From NCBI GenBank assembly GCA_014896235.1, contig JADBKU010000024.1, positions 1 to 64,000 of the forward strand: 64,000 bases of DNA, read 5' to 3'. The position numbers and the translations under genes are program-made. Source of the DNA: a bacterium. Its GTDB lineage: Bacteria; Desulfobacterota; Binatia; Binatales; Binataceae. The notes beneath the pieces were generated by a model. That model searched no databases, was not told where the DNA came from, and saw only the letters and a program-made list of their open reading frames with translations. Below, piece by piece: positions 1-8,846 of the stretch. Within the stretch, counting starts at the first letter, position 1. Each line of letters opens with the position of its first letter.

Positions 1-413
1 CGCTTCGGTCCGGTCAATCCGTAGGGGGTGATCGAGGTCATCACCAGCCGCGGATTGATTTTACTCAGCCGATCGAAACTCAACCCGACGCGATCCATCT
101 CGGGCGGCCAGACGTTGTGGATCAGCACGTCGGCTTCGGCCACCAGCCGCTCGAGCAGCTCCATTCCCTCCGGCCGCGCGATATCGAGCGTGATTCCTAG
201 CTTGTTGGCGTTGAGATAGAGGAACAGTCCGCTCTTTTCCGGATGCGGCGTTCCGCCGGGAAACGGTCCGCGCGTCCGCGCGCGATCGCCCGCGCCGGGA
301 CGCTCGATCTTGATCACCTCGGCGCCCATGTCGGCCATCAGCTTCGACGCGTACGGCGCCGACGCCAACTCGCCGATCTCGATAATCTTGAGGCTGGATA
401 ACGCTCCCGCCAT
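1..413 (-). CDS. CaiB/BaiF family III CoA-transferase, N-terminal part (cut by window edge)
   Basis: Partial gene whose ATG is at 413; the last 137 or so N-terminal codons lie in the window and the rest lies beyond base 1. The translation opens with the family III CoA-transferase pattern: a LKIIEIGELASAPYASKL segment (residues 8-25), MGAEVIKIE (29-37), then LNANKLGITLDI and ADVLIHNV, all typical of CaiB/BaiF enzymes. These move CoA between acyl-CoA thioesters and free acids in the cytoplasm. The catalytic Asp, which lies further downstream in the family, is not in view. The CoA acceptor cannot be told from this part. A YciI-like gene lies 26 bp upstream on the same strand and may be cotranscribed. 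Confidence 0.9.
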   Translation of the reverse strand, partial: MAGALSSLKIIEIGELASAPYASKLMADMGAEVIKIERPGAGDRARTRGPFPGGTPHPEKSGLFLYLNANKLGITLDIARPEGMELLERLVAEADVLIHNVWPPEMDRVGLSFDRLSKINPRLVMTSITPYGLTGPK

Positions 414-439
414 CGTGGCTACGTTCCCTCTCGACGCTC

Positions 440-709
440 CTACGGCACGACTTTGCGGAATGGTTTGATTTCGACGCGCTCGAATACGCCTTGCGTGACG
501 TAAGGATCGCTCATCGCGAACGCCCGCGCCGCCGCTTCGTCGGGAAAGTCAATCACCATCAGGCTGCCGCTGCCGTCCGTGAACGGCCCGCCGACGAACA
601 CCTGCCCGCGCTCGACCAGCGGCCGGATATTCTCAAGATGCGCAGGCCGGACTTTTGGCCTAAGCGCCGCTCCGTTCGGTCCGTCATGTCCGATTATAAC
701 GTAGAGCAT
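440..709 (-). CDS. YciI-family small protein
   Basis: An 89-residue protein with the YciI/ferredoxin-like fold pattern: MLYVIIGHDGP at the start, then R-x-x-HLE near residues 22-26, VFVGGPF and SGSLMVIDF, and a terminal segment with DPY-x-x-x-GVFE. The length is normal for the family. YciI proteins are small dimers related to dehalogenase or isomerase folds, with no single assigned reaction. The start is ATG. It sits just upstream of the CoA-transferase on the same strand, so a shared transcript is likely. No specific function is claimed. Confidence 0.85.
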   Translation of the reverse strand: MLYVIIGHDGPNGAALRPKVRPAHLENIRPLVERGQVFVGGPFTDGSGSLMVIDFPDEAAARAFAMSDPYVTQGVFERVEIKPFRKVVP

Positions 710-796
710 CGCGCACGACCCCTTCGCGGCAGTTCAGGCTAACGTAGCACGCTCGCGCCGCCGCGCTCCAGCCGCGATAGACGCGAATCGGAGGCG

Positions 797-1582
797 CTAA
801 TTCACCGCGATCGCACCGTAACCGAAATAGTAAATGCCAAAGTACAACACGCCGATTCCCGCCACGATCGCGAACGCCATCCGGTCCCGCGCGCGCATCG
901 GAAAATCGATATAGCTGGTCGGCGCGGCGCTGATTCCGAAGCCGCGCGCCTCCAGCGCCATCGCCATGTTGTTCGCCTTGCGCAATGCGCCCATGAACAC
1001 GGGAATCACCACCGGCACGTATCGCCGCGCACGCGCGATCGGCCCGCCACGATTGAAATCGTAACCGCGCAGGCTTTGCGCCTGCACCACCGTCAGCGCC
1101 GAATCGATAAACAAAGGCGCGAGCCGAAACGCCAGCGTAATCGCGAATCCCACCCGATATGGCACGCCCATCCGCTGCAGTCCCGCGGTGAATTCTTCGA
1201 CCTTCGTCGTCGATAAAAACAGCACCGAGGTCGCGAGCAATTCAGCCAGTTTGAGCCCCCGGCCGAAGCCGAAGACCAGCGACGCGCGGCTCAGATGGAT
1301 GATCGGCAGATTAATCAGCGCCGGACCGCGCCGATAAAACACCATCCACGCCAGCGTCGTGAAAAATATCAGCAGAATGAACAGCCAGCGCAGGCGGTAG
1401 AAATTCGGCCACGCTCCTGTCGTCTGCGCGAGCGCGACCATCAGGATGCCGAGCGGCAGCAGCGCCAGCGGATGGTCCACCCAATAGACCGACCAGAACA
1501 TCACGAACAGCGCGAAAACTTTGACCGTCGGATGGAGCCGATGGATGGCGCTGCGATGGTCGATGTAAAGATAAATCGGCAT
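797..1582 (-). CDS. ecfT: Energy-coupling factor (ECF) transporter transmembrane protein EcfT
   Basis: 261 residues starting at MPIYLYIDHRS. The start is placed at 1582 because the ATG there overlaps the stop of the upstream ATPase gene (TGATG) and an EcfT-like sequence begins at that point. Hydrophobic helices occupy about residues 24-110 and 235-255. The cytoplasmic region contains the EcfT signature pair, here seen as AQSLRGYDF and ALEARGFG (A-x-x-x-RG motifs), which couple to the two ATPase subunits. EcfT is the scaffold that joins the substrate-binding S component to the ATPases in the inner membrane. It is the last gene of the S-A-T operon. Confidence 0.92.
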   Translation of the reverse strand: MPIYLYIDHRSAIHRLHPTVKVFALFVMFWSVYWVDHPLALLPLGILMVALAQTTGAWPNFYRLRWLFILLIFFTTLAWMVFYRRGPALINLPIIHLSRASLVFGFGRGLKLAELLATSVLFLSTTKVEEFTAGLQRMGVPYRVGFAITLAFRLAPLFIDSALTVVQAQSLRGYDFNRGGPIARARRYVPVVIPVFMGALRKANNMAMALEARGFGISAAPTSYIDFPMRARDRMAFAIVAGIGVLYFGIYYFGYGAIAVN

Positions 1583-3408
1583 CAGGCGAACCCGCGAATC
1601 CGTTCGGCAAGCTCCTCGGGGCTGAGCGCGACGAAACCGAAGCGCCGGCCGAGCGCGGTCGCCTCCGGTGCGCGGAACGACGACCCGGCGAGCAGATCGT
1701 CGCGCGCGAAAAGTTCGCGAACCGCTCCGTCGAAGACCACCCGGCCGCGCCGCATCAGCACCGCGCGCCGCGCGAATTCGGCGACCAGCCACGGGGTGTG
1801 CGTGATGATCATGATCGCGATGCCGTCGCGGTTGAGCGCGCGCACCAGCGCCATCATCTTCCGCTGCTCGCGATAATCGAGTCCCGTGGTCGGCTCGTCG
1901 AGGATGAGCAGACGCGGACGGAGCGCGAGCACGCTGGCGACCGCCAGCCGCTGTCGCTCGCCCTTGCTGAGCAAAAACGGATCGCGCCCGCGCATCGCGC
2001 CGAGATTCACCGCCGCGAGCACTTCTTCGACGCGCTGCGCTATCTCGTCCGCGCCGAGTCCAAGATTGCGCGGTCCGAACGCGATTTCCTCCTCGACCGT
2101 GCCGGCGAAAATCTGATGGTCGGGATTCTGAAAAACGTAGCCGACCTCGCGCGCCGTCGCCGCGGGCGCCAGGCCGGCGCGGTCTCGTCCGGCAATCAGC
2201 ACGCGGCCCGTTTCAGGCTGCAGCAGCCCCACCAGATGCTTGGCGAGCGTCGTTTTGCCCGAACCGTTCTGACCGATTACCGCGACGAATTCGCCGGGCG
2301 CTATCGTCAAATCAGCCGTATCCAGAACGCGCGGTCCGAAGGGGTAGGCGAAGCTGACGCGCTCGAGTTGCGCGATCGGCTCCGGCGCGGCGGCCGTTTC
2401 AGGCCGCACGCTGGCGCGAACTTCCGCGATTATTTCCACCGCTTCCGATTCCGAACGCTCCACCCTCGGCAAATCCGGAAAATGCGCGCGGATAATCGCT
2501 TCCGCGTGGTCGATCGATTCCGCATGCTCGCGAATTTCGAGCATCCCGAGCAGCCGATTCAGGTCCGGCGGGTGCACTCCCGACGTTTCGAGCAGCTCCA
2601 GCCGTCCCATCACCGACGCCGGCTCGCCTTCCGCGATAACCGCGCCGTCGCGCAGGATCACGATCCGATCGCATCCGCGCAGCTCTTCCGCCTCGTGCTC
2701 GATCACGAGCAGTGTGCGTCCCTCCGCGCGCAACCGCCGAATCAACGCGAAGACTTCCGCCCGCCCTTCGGGATCGAGGTCGGTGGTCGGTTCGTCCAGC
2801 ACGATCAGATCGGGCCGCATCGCCAGCACCGAAGCGATCGCGAGCCGCTGCTTCTCGCCGCCCGAGAGCGAGGTTGGATCGCGGTCGTCGAAGCCCTTCA
2901 ACCCTACCGCTTCAAGCGCCGGGCCGATGCGCGCCGCGATTTCCGCGCGCGCCATTCCCGCCTGCTCCATCGCGAACGCCACTTCGTGGGCGACGTTGGT
3001 GGAGAACAGTTGCGCCTCGAAATCCTGAAAAACCATCCCCACCCGCGGCGCCAGTTCGCACACCTGCGACCCGTCGATCGCGCGGCCGCCGATCGTCACA
3101 CGCCCGCGAAAATCGCCGTCCTCGAATGCTGGAACGATTCGGTTCAGGCACTTTGCCAGCGTCGATTTTCCCGCGCCCGAAGCGCCCATCAAGCCGATCG
3201 TTTCCCCGCGCCTGAGTTCGAGCGTCACGCCGTCGAGCGCGCGATGGTCCGATCCCGCATACGCGAAAGCCACTTCCTCGAGCGCCGCGACCGGCGCGTC
3301 CGCGCCACTGGTCGCCGCGGACTGCGAACCCGCCTCCGCGGTCACGACCAACGTTTCGTTCCGCTCCGTTATCGCGTCTTCGCGCTGGAAATGGCCTCGC
3401 GCCTTCAC
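1582..3408 (-). CDS. ecfA: Fused ECF transporter ATPase (two ABC domains, EcfA-EcfA')
   Basis: About 608 residues with two complete ABC ATPase domains in tandem. The first has Walker A GASGAGKST, signature LSGGEKQR and Walker B LIVLDEPTTDLD. The second has GQNGSGKTT, signature LSKGERQR and LLILDEPTTGLD. In most bacteria these are two genes (EcfA1 and EcfA2); here they are one polypeptide. I place the start at a GTG at 3408, which overlaps the stop of the S-component gene (GTGA). The longer frame back to 3552 lies inside the S-component gene and has no family similarity. It powers substrate import across the inner membrane with the flanking S and T proteins. Confidence 0.9.
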   Translation of the reverse strand: MKARGHFQREDAITERNETLVVTAEAGSQSAATSGADAPVAALEEVAFAYAGSDHRALDGVTLELRRGETIGLMGASGAGKSTLAKCLNRIVPAFEDGDFRGRVTIGGRAIDGSQVCELAPRVGMVFQDFEAQLFSTNVAHEVAFAMEQAGMARAEIAARIGPALEAVGLKGFDDRDPTSLSGGEKQRLAIASVLAMRPDLIVLDEPTTDLDPEGRAEVFALIRRLRAEGRTLLVIEHEAEELRGCDRIVILRDGAVIAEGEPASVMGRLELLETSGVHPPDLNRLLGMLEIREHAESIDHAEAIIRAHFPDLPRVERSESEAVEIIAEVRASVRPETAAAPEPIAQLERVSFAYPFGPRVLDTADLTIAPGEFVAVIGQNGSGKTTLAKHLVGLLQPETGRVLIAGRDRAGLAPAATAREVGYVFQNPDHQIFAGTVEEEIAFGPRNLGLGADEIAQRVEEVLAAVNLGAMRGRDPFLLSKGERQRLAVASVLALRPRLLILDEPTTGLDYREQRKMMALVRALNRDGIAIMIITHTPWLVAEFARRAVLMRRGRVVFDGAVRELFARDDLLAGSSFRAPEATALGRRFGFVALSPEELAERIRGFA

Positions 3409-4190
3409 ATCAACCACGCCCCCGCCAGCGCGACCAGGATCAACGGACTGACAGTCACGGCGATCGCTTTGTCGTACGGCGAAATCGCGAAGCCGGCCGG
3501 CAGAAACGCCGGTATCCAATAGCCGGTCGAAACCAGATTGCCCACCGCCCACGCGCCGAGTTCGCCTCCCAGCAGCATGGCCAAGCCGGCGAGGCGGATG
3601 GCGCGCGGCCGTTCGCGCAATTCCGGCATCACGTCGGTATAGAGCATCCGGCCCGCGCGCACGCGCGGATAGACGCCGTACAGAATCAGCGGCGAGAGCA
3701 CGAGCGCCGAAATCATATTATTGAAGATGATGATGTTGCCAAGGATGCTGAAGGGGCGGAACGCGAGCAGATTGTCGCCCCATCCGACCAGGTCTGCGCA
3801 GAGCACGCTGGCCGCGAGACAAACCATCACATACTTCGCGATCGTCCCTGGCGTGCGCATCACCGGACTCTGGCCGTCCGCGATAATTCTCCACGCCTTA
3901 TAGGGGATATAGCCGTACATCAGGTTGGCGACGAAGCCGAAGATATCGCCCGGCCCGACGCCGCCGAAGAAATCGCCGATCATGTTGCCGATCGCCGAAC
4001 CCCACGCGGCCGCCGGTCCGAACAGAAACGAACAAACGATAGGTATCGCGTTGGCCGGACGCAGTTCCGTCACGCCCGGAATCAACGGCACCACCTTGAA
4101 CGGCACCAGCACCGCCGCATACAACGCGGCGGATATCGCGCACAGCACAACCATCCGCGTGTTGCGCCACATCAGGCGCAATTCATGCAT
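3405..4190 (-). CDS. ECF transporter substrate-binding (S) component, substrate unknown
   Basis: 261 residues with about six hydrophobic helices, spaced as in S components. The region VTELRPANAIPIVCSFLFGP followed by AWGSAIGNMIGDFFGG resembles the membrane core of QueT/CbrT-like S proteins, but the substrate cannot be read from sequence. It is the first gene of an S-A-T operon and its stop overlaps the GTG of the ATPase gene, so translation is probably coupled. The ATG at 4190 is kept because a hydrophobic helix starts about 13 residues in. No cobalamin, thiamine or other recognisable riboswitch is visible in the 137-bp gap upstream, so regulation gives no clue to the substrate. Confidence 0.85.
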   Translation of the reverse strand: MHELRLMWRNTRMVVLCAISAALYAAVLVPFKVVPLIPGVTELRPANAIPIVCSFLFGPAAAWGSAIGNMIGDFFGGVGPGDIFGFVANLMYGYIPYKAWRIIADGQSPVMRTPGTIAKYVMVCLAASVLCADLVGWGDNLLAFRPFSILGNIIIFNNMISALVLSPLILYGVYPRVRAGRMLYTDVMPELRERPRAIRLAGLAMLLGGELGAWAVGNLVSTGYWIPAFLPAGFAISPYDKAIAVTVSPLILVALAGAWLM

Positions 4191-4327
4191 CGCGCGAACC
4201 CGGGCTTTTCCTTGGCATACGTTGTCGAGACGCTAAGATCGAAATCTGAGCGATTTGAATCGCGTGATTTCGTTACCCGCTCCTTCGCGCGCAGTGTTAC
4301 AAATGCGCAAGGGGGTATCCAGCCGCC

Positions 4328-5200
4328 ATGATCGATACCCACATTCATCTCGACGCCGAACCATACGATGCGCCCGATCGGGTAATCGCACGAGCGCGCA
4401 GCGCCGGAGTGCGCGGCGTAGTAGTACCCGGCGTTTCTCCGGATTCAAACGCGCGCGTGCTCGCGCTGGCCGCCGCCTATCCCGGCTTCGTTCATCCCGC
4501 CCTCGGCTTCCATCCCGAATCCTATGATTTGAATGAATCCGATCTGGAACTGGCGCTCGCCCAGATTCACGATAATCGCGATCGCATCTGCGCCGTCGGC
4601 GAGGTCGGACTGCCGTGGTACGGCGAGCGCGCCGCCGCCGCGACGCCGGCCGCCCGCGACCACCTGGCCGCGTTCGCCCGCGCCGCCGCGAGCCACGACC
4701 TCGCGATCATCCTGCACGCGCCGCATGGCGCGGCCGGCCCGGCGCTGGAAATCGTCCGTTCGGCCGGCGTCAGGCGCGCCGTTTTCCACTGGCACAAATC
4801 CGAACGCCGCGTCACCAGCGCGATTCTGGACGCCGGCTACATGATTTCGCTCACGCCGGAGGCCGTCTATCGCGATCGCGATCAAGACCTCGCGCGGGCC
4901 GTTCCGTTGTCGAATCTGCTGGTCGAAACCGATGGCCCGGCGCCCCATCGCGGGCCGTTCGCCGGATGCTTGACCGAGCCGTGGATGATCGCGCGGACGT
5001 TCGAGGCGATCGCGCTGATCGCCGGCGACACCCCGCCCGCCGTGCGCGCCGCCACTACCGCCAACGCGATCGCGACTTTCCGCTTCCACCCCTCCCCGCA
5101 ACGCACGCTTCAGCCGCCCGCCGCCGTATTGCCCCCAATTTGTCGCGCGTTAAATTTGTATCCGACGCCAAGCATTACGGAACGCCGACGGGGTGTCTGA
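4328..5200 (+). CDS. TatD-family metal-dependent hydrolase
   Basis: 290 residues. The metal-binding residues of the TatD amidohydrolase group are present: IDTHIHLD near residues 2-9 (H-x-H), VGEVGLPW (metal-bridging Glu), ILHAPHG, VFHWHKSE (His), and LVETDGP (Asp). Bacterial TatD proteins are cytoplasmic deoxyribonucleases or related phosphodiesterases involved in DNA repair and turnover. The C-terminal 30 or so residues are Pro/Arg-rich and outside the fold. The gene ends in TGATG, where the FmdB-like gene begins, so the pair is translationally coupled. It is divergent from the ECF operon. Confidence 0.88.
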   Translation: MIDTHIHLDAEPYDAPDRVIARARSAGVRGVVVPGVSPDSNARVLALAAAYPGFVHPALGFHPESYDLNESDLELALAQIHDNRDRICAVGEVGLPWYGERAAAATPAARDHLAAFARAAASHDLAIILHAPHGAAGPALEIVRSAGVRRAVFHWHKSERRVTSAILDAGYMISLTPEAVYRDRDQDLARAVPLSNLLVETDGPAPHRGPFAGCLTEPWMIARTFEAIALIAGDTPPAVRAATTANAIATFRFHPSPQRTLQPPAAVLPPICRALNLYPTPSITERRRGV

Positions 5201-5565
5201 TGCCAATATACGAATTTGAATGCGATAAATGCGGCCGGCTGACCAGCGTGCTGACGATGCGCGTCGGCGAGCGCGCCGACGCCAAATGCCGGCATTGCGG
5301 ATCGGCCGCGATGCGCCGCGTGCTGTCGCGGTTCGCAATGCCGAAGAGCGAAGAGGCGCGCCTCGATGCGCTCGCCGATCCCTCGCGCCTCGGCGACCTC
5401 GACGAAAACGATCCCAAAAGCATCGCCCGGATGATGCGCAAGATGGGCCGCGAGATGGGCGAGGAATTCGCCGGCGACGATTTCAACGAAGCGATCGATG
5501 AAATGGAAGCGACCGGCGACTTCGACGGCGACGGCAGCGACGATAGCGACAGCGACGATCTCTGA
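5200..5565 (+). CDS. FmdB-family zinc-ribbon protein with acidic tail
   Basis: 121 residues starting MPIYEFECDKCG. A zinc ribbon of two CxxC pairs (CDKCG and CRHCG) fits the FmdB/CxxC_CXXC_SSSS family. After it comes an acidic region and a tail made mainly of Asp, Gly and Ser. The ATG overlaps the stop of the tatD-like gene, so both are probably made from one message. FmdB proteins have been suggested as regulators but the general function is not settled. The very acidic C-terminus (DGDGSDDSDSDDL) is longer than usual for the family. Confidence 0.85.
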   Translation: MPIYEFECDKCGRLTSVLTMRVGERADAKCRHCGSAAMRRVLSRFAMPKSEEARLDALADPSRLGDLDENDPKSIARMMRKMGREMGEEFAGDDFNEAIDEMEATGDFDGDGSDDSDSDDL

Positions 5566-5687
5566 CGACTGACGCCCCATCCGCTTCGATCTCCGCACCT
5601 CCGCCAAACGGCCGGTTTGCAATGCGGCGGCGGCCGGATCAATAAAAGCCCTCGGAGAGCCTTAGCCAACTCCAGGGAGATTGAATC

Positions 5688-6452
5688 ATGGCCGGATTAG
5701 TCCAAGGTAAAATCGCGCTCGTCACCGGCGGCGGGTCCGGAATCGGCCGCGCCACCGCGCACGCTTTCGCCCGCGAAGGCGCCAAAGTGATGATCGCCGA
5801 CTACGTCGCCGACGGCGGCGAGCGCACCGTCAAGGAAATCAAGGCCAAGGGGGGAGACGCCGCTTTCATTCACGCCGACGTTTCGGTTCCGAAACAGGTC
5901 GAGATGATGATCGCGAAGACGGTTGAGACCTACGGCCGGCTCGATTGCGCCTTCAACAACGCCGGCATCGAGGGCAAGGCGACCGACACCGTCGCCTGTA
6001 CCGAGGAGAATTTCGACCGCATCATCGCGATCAATCTCAAGGGCGTATGGCTCTGCATGAAGCATGAGATTCCGCAGATGCTCAAGCAGGGCGGCGGCGT
6101 GATCGTCAACACCGCGTCGGTCGCGGGACTTACGGGCTTCGCCGGGCTTTCCGCCTACACCGCGTCGAAGCACGGAGTCGTCGGACTCACGCGCGTCGCG
6201 GCGCTGGAATTCGCGCGCAAGAATATCCGCGTGAACTGCGTATGCCCCGGCGTGATCCATACGCCGATGGTCGAGCGGCTGATGGATTCCAGCCCCGAAT
6301 ACGGCAAGACCGAGCTCGAAGAAGGCGAGCCGGTGGGCCGGATGGGCAAGCCGGAAGAGATCGCGGAAGGCGTCGTCTGGCTGTCTTCGGACGCCGCGTC
6401 GTTCGTCACCGGCCATCCGCTGGCGATCGACGGCGGCTGGGTCGCGCGCTGA
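5688..6452 (+). CDS. Short-chain dehydrogenase/reductase (glucose 1-dehydrogenase-like)
   Basis: 254 residues, full-length classical SDR. The cofactor motif TGGGSGIG is at residues 13-20, NNAG at 90-93, and the catalytic set is N116, S144, Y157 and K161 (YTASK). Asp38 at the end of the second beta strand suggests NAD(H) preference. The ribosome-binding site CAGGGAG lies about 9 bases before the ATG. It oxidises or reduces an alcohol/ketone pair; the substrate is unknown. It converges with the flavoenzyme gene downstream, with only a 3-bp gap. Confidence 0.93.
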   Translation: MAGLVQGKIALVTGGGSGIGRATAHAFAREGAKVMIADYVADGGERTVKEIKAKGGDAAFIHADVSVPKQVEMMIAKTVETYGRLDCAFNNAGIEGKATDTVACTEENFDRIIAINLKGVWLCMKHEIPQMLKQGGGVIVNTASVAGLTGFAGLSAYTASKHGVVGLTRVAALEFARKNIRVNCVCPGVIHTPMVERLMDSSPEYGKTELEEGEPVGRMGKPEEIAEGVVWLSSDAASFVTGHPLAIDGGWVAR

Positions 6453-6455
6453 CGA

Positions 6456-7619
6456 TCAGTCGCGCTTAATCGCGTCTTCGGTCAGGCGCATTTTCCCGTA
6501 GATTTCGCCCGCGGTTTCGAAATCGAGCGTCGCGTGCTGCGCGCCGACGTTCACGTTGCGAAACGCCAACTGCAGCGGACTCGAATCGTACACCGCGTGC
6601 GCGCCCGACCCCGCATACAGCCGCGACACCGCGCGCCGGCATAGTTCGACCGCATAGGCGGTTTGCCATTTCACCCGCGCGCGATATCCAGGCTCGGTCG
6701 GATCGATTCCGCTTTCGCAGACGCGGTCGATCACCTCCAGGCTGTCGCGCACTAGAAGTTCCGCGCACTGGATTTCGCCCGACGCCTCGGCCAGCCGGAT
6801 CCGCGTCGGCGCATGCTCGGCCTTGCGCGCGCCCGTGATAATCACCCGCCGCTCGCGCGTGCGTTCGATGAATTTCTGCAGCGCGAAACGCGCCGAACCC
6901 AAAATCGCCGAAGCTCCGACCGTCGCCAGCATCGACCCCACCGCGACCTGAAAACGCTTCGTGCGATGATTTCTCACATGCGGCGACGCGCCCGTGATCA
7001 TCGCGCGGCTGTCGATCGCGCGATGGCTCGGCACGAAGAGATCGCGCGCCACCACGTCTTTGCTGCCCGTGCCCTGCAAGCCCAGCACATGCCAGGTGTC
7101 GTCCACGATAATCTCTTCGCGCGGCGCGACGACATGCACTCCGGGACCGCCCGCTTCGGCGTCCGCACATCCCAGCATCACCCAATCCGCCCGATCGACG
7201 CCGCTGCAAAACTGCCAGCGCCCGTCCACGCGATAGCCGCCGTTAACTTTGCGCGCTTTGCCCTGCCACGAGAGCGCGCCTGCGACTAGTCCGTCGCGCC
7301 CATCGCCGAAGACGTCTTCCTGCGCCTGTTCCGGCCATGACGCGAGGCAGAAATGATGGCCGCCCATAACCATCAGCACCCATCCGCTCGACGGGCAGGC
7401 CTCGGAAACGGCGGTCACCGCGTCAGTTAACACTCCGAGCGGCAGCTCGTAACCCCCCACGCGCGCGGGCTGGGGCGTCCGGAACAGCCCCGCCTCGACC
7501 ATCGCCGCCATGCTTTCCGGCACGACGCATCGCGCGGCTACGCAAGCTGGCGCGCGTGTGGCAAGCTCGGGTGCGATCGCTCTGGTCAGTTGACGGATTT
7601 CCACCGGAGTCGGATGCAT
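6456..7619 (-). CDS. Acyl-CoA dehydrogenase-like flavoenzyme (HsaA-type group D monooxygenase)
   Basis: 387 residues with the N-terminal, central beta and C-terminal helical regions of acyl-CoA dehydrogenase-fold flavoproteins. The pattern (CPSSGWVLMVMGGHH; WQFCSGVDRADWVMLG; WHVLGLQGTGSKDVV; a C-terminal helix bundle with SSPLQLAFRNVNVGAQH) matches the group D flavin monooxygenase and HsaA/HpaB-like branch rather than true beta-oxidation dehydrogenases. Such enzymes use FMNH2 or FADH2 from a separate reductase to hydroxylate aromatic or sterol-derived rings. The ATG at 7619 is preferred over a TTG one codon upstream, with GGGAG nearby. A second member of this family lies at 35378-36601. Confidence 0.85.
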   Translation of the reverse strand: MHPTPVEIRQLTRAIAPELATRAPACVAARCVVPESMAAMVEAGLFRTPQPARVGGYELPLGVLTDAVTAVSEACPSSGWVLMVMGGHHFCLASWPEQAQEDVFGDGRDGLVAGALSWQGKARKVNGGYRVDGRWQFCSGVDRADWVMLGCADAEAGGPGVHVVAPREEIIVDDTWHVLGLQGTGSKDVVARDLFVPSHRAIDSRAMITGASPHVRNHRTKRFQVAVGSMLATVGASAILGSARFALQKFIERTRERRVIITGARKAEHAPTRIRLAEASGEIQCAELLVRDSLEVIDRVCESGIDPTEPGYRARVKWQTAYAVELCRRAVSRLYAGSGAHAVYDSSPLQLAFRNVNVGAQHATLDFETAGEIYGKMRLTEDAIKRD

Positions 7620-8048
7620 CAAAAATTCTCCCTTAGCAATGATTCGATGGTAACGGCAGACGACATACTAACCTGTTGATAACCGAACACTCAATGAAGC
7701 GTCGCTCCGATCCATGGATCCGTCCCGCGCCCCTTACGCGTCGATCTCAATGCTCCGCTCGACTGTCCGCGGTTCGACCGCGCCGCCGCCTGAACCGCGA
7801 TCCCTCCAACGCGCGCTGCGGATTAGGTGCCGCCCCTCCACATGCTCTTTCGCAACCCCACCCGCTCCAAAAATGAGACGACCGATTTTTCGATTCCTGA
7901 GAATCGGCAATTGATCCGCGCCGGGTCTAAGACAGAATAATTTTCACTTGAATATTCAAATTAAATCTGAAACATTAACGCCCACTTCTTGCGGCGCTTT
8001 ACAGGTATTGCGGATATCGTGGCCGCCCGGTACATGCGTATTCAGACG
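7620..8048. other. Intergenic region with AT-rich half
   Basis: No convincing gene. Two short open frames here are low-complexity arginine/proline-rich shadows. From about 7880 the base composition becomes AT-rich and continues into the lipoprotein gene downstream, so the promoter of that gene is probably here. It also holds the promoter and leader of the divergent flavoenzyme gene. Confidence 0.5.
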
Positions 8049-8813
8049 ATGAATTCATCAAGGCTCCTCAGAATAGTTATTCTTGCATTGGTATTTGCAG
8101 CCACAATCTCCGGATGCATTGATTTAGCAAGCTGGCGTTACACGCCCAACAGTGCGACGCCTTCGTCTATTCACGTTCCGCTCACGCTCGCCGTTGAATA
8201 TTTCAAAGATCAACGCGGCGATCGGAAGTACAACCATATGTGGCTGTGTGCAATTCCGGCGATTCTCTTGTGCACGGCTGAGTATGATCGCCCGGACACC
8301 AACAATGGCTTTCTAACCGTGCTGACTTACAACTTCAGACCGAGCGACGATCTGGCAAACGCGGTTGCGACTGAACTGCGACAGGCGGCGATTTTCCGCG
8401 AGGTTGACGTGACCGAAAAGAGCCTCGGTCCGGGCGCGCAACTCGTCTTGCGCGGCGTCATTGAAAATACAGAATGGCGAGGCGAAGGCTATGCTTACCT
8501 ATTAGGCCTTTCCAGGGGTTTACCGATTCTCCTTGGATTACCGATGGGATCCGTATACAACGCCTTGAAATTACATCTGGAGCTTTTGAAACAATCTAAT
8601 CAACAAGTCCTCTGGCGCTACGATATCGAAGAACATTACTCCAAAACTGAAGGTATGTATTATAACTTAGGTCGTGATTTTGACTATCCGGAAATGTTGC
8701 GCGCGGGAATCAACCCTGCGATCGAGTCGCTCCGACAATTTATAGCAAGTCAACCGGCCAGCTACTGGGATGCGATGGCGCCCGCTGGGACGGCGATGCA
8801 CGCCGCCAATTAA
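8049..8813 (+). CDS. Hypothetical lipoprotein
   Basis: 254 residues. The ATG at 8049 is chosen because it is followed at once by a lipoprotein signal (MNSSRLLRIVILALVFAAT) ending in a lipobox ISGC, with Cys at residue 22; a longer frame from 7989 would bury the signal. The mature part has features of envelope proteins annotated as lipoprotein or LPS-assembly-like (VEYFKDQRGDRKYNH; then an LVLRGVIENTEWRG strand), but I do not recognise a named family. Base composition is clearly lower in GC than the neighbours, which may reflect transfer. It would be anchored in the inner or outer membrane, facing the periplasm. Confidence 0.8.
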   Translation: MNSSRLLRIVILALVFAATISGCIDLASWRYTPNSATPSSIHVPLTLAVEYFKDQRGDRKYNHMWLCAIPAILLCTAEYDRPDTNNGFLTVLTYNFRPSDDLANAVATELRQAAIFREVDVTEKSLGPGAQLVLRGVIENTEWRGEGYAYLLGLSRGLPILLGLPMGSVYNALKLHLELLKQSNQQVLWRYDIEEHYSKTEGMYYNLGRDFDYPEMLRAGINPAIESLRQFIASQPASYWDAMAPAGTAMHAAN

Positions 8814-8846
8814 CCCGGCGGCCGGCAGGCGCGCTCGCTGGCCGTT

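Noticed and set aside
1798-3522. Long open frame of 574 codons on the plus strand
   Set aside because: It is the antisense shadow of the fused ECF ATPase; the ATPase frame shows Walker and signature motifs while this frame is Arg/His-rich with no family pattern.
3409-3552. N-terminal extension of the ECF ATPase frame
   Set aside because: It lies inside the S-component gene and is not family-like. The GTG at 3408 overlapping the S-component stop is a better start.
4191-4327. Possible riboswitch upstream of the ECF S-component gene
   Set aside because: The leader is short, and I see none of the conserved boxes of cobalamin, TPP or other known riboswitches.
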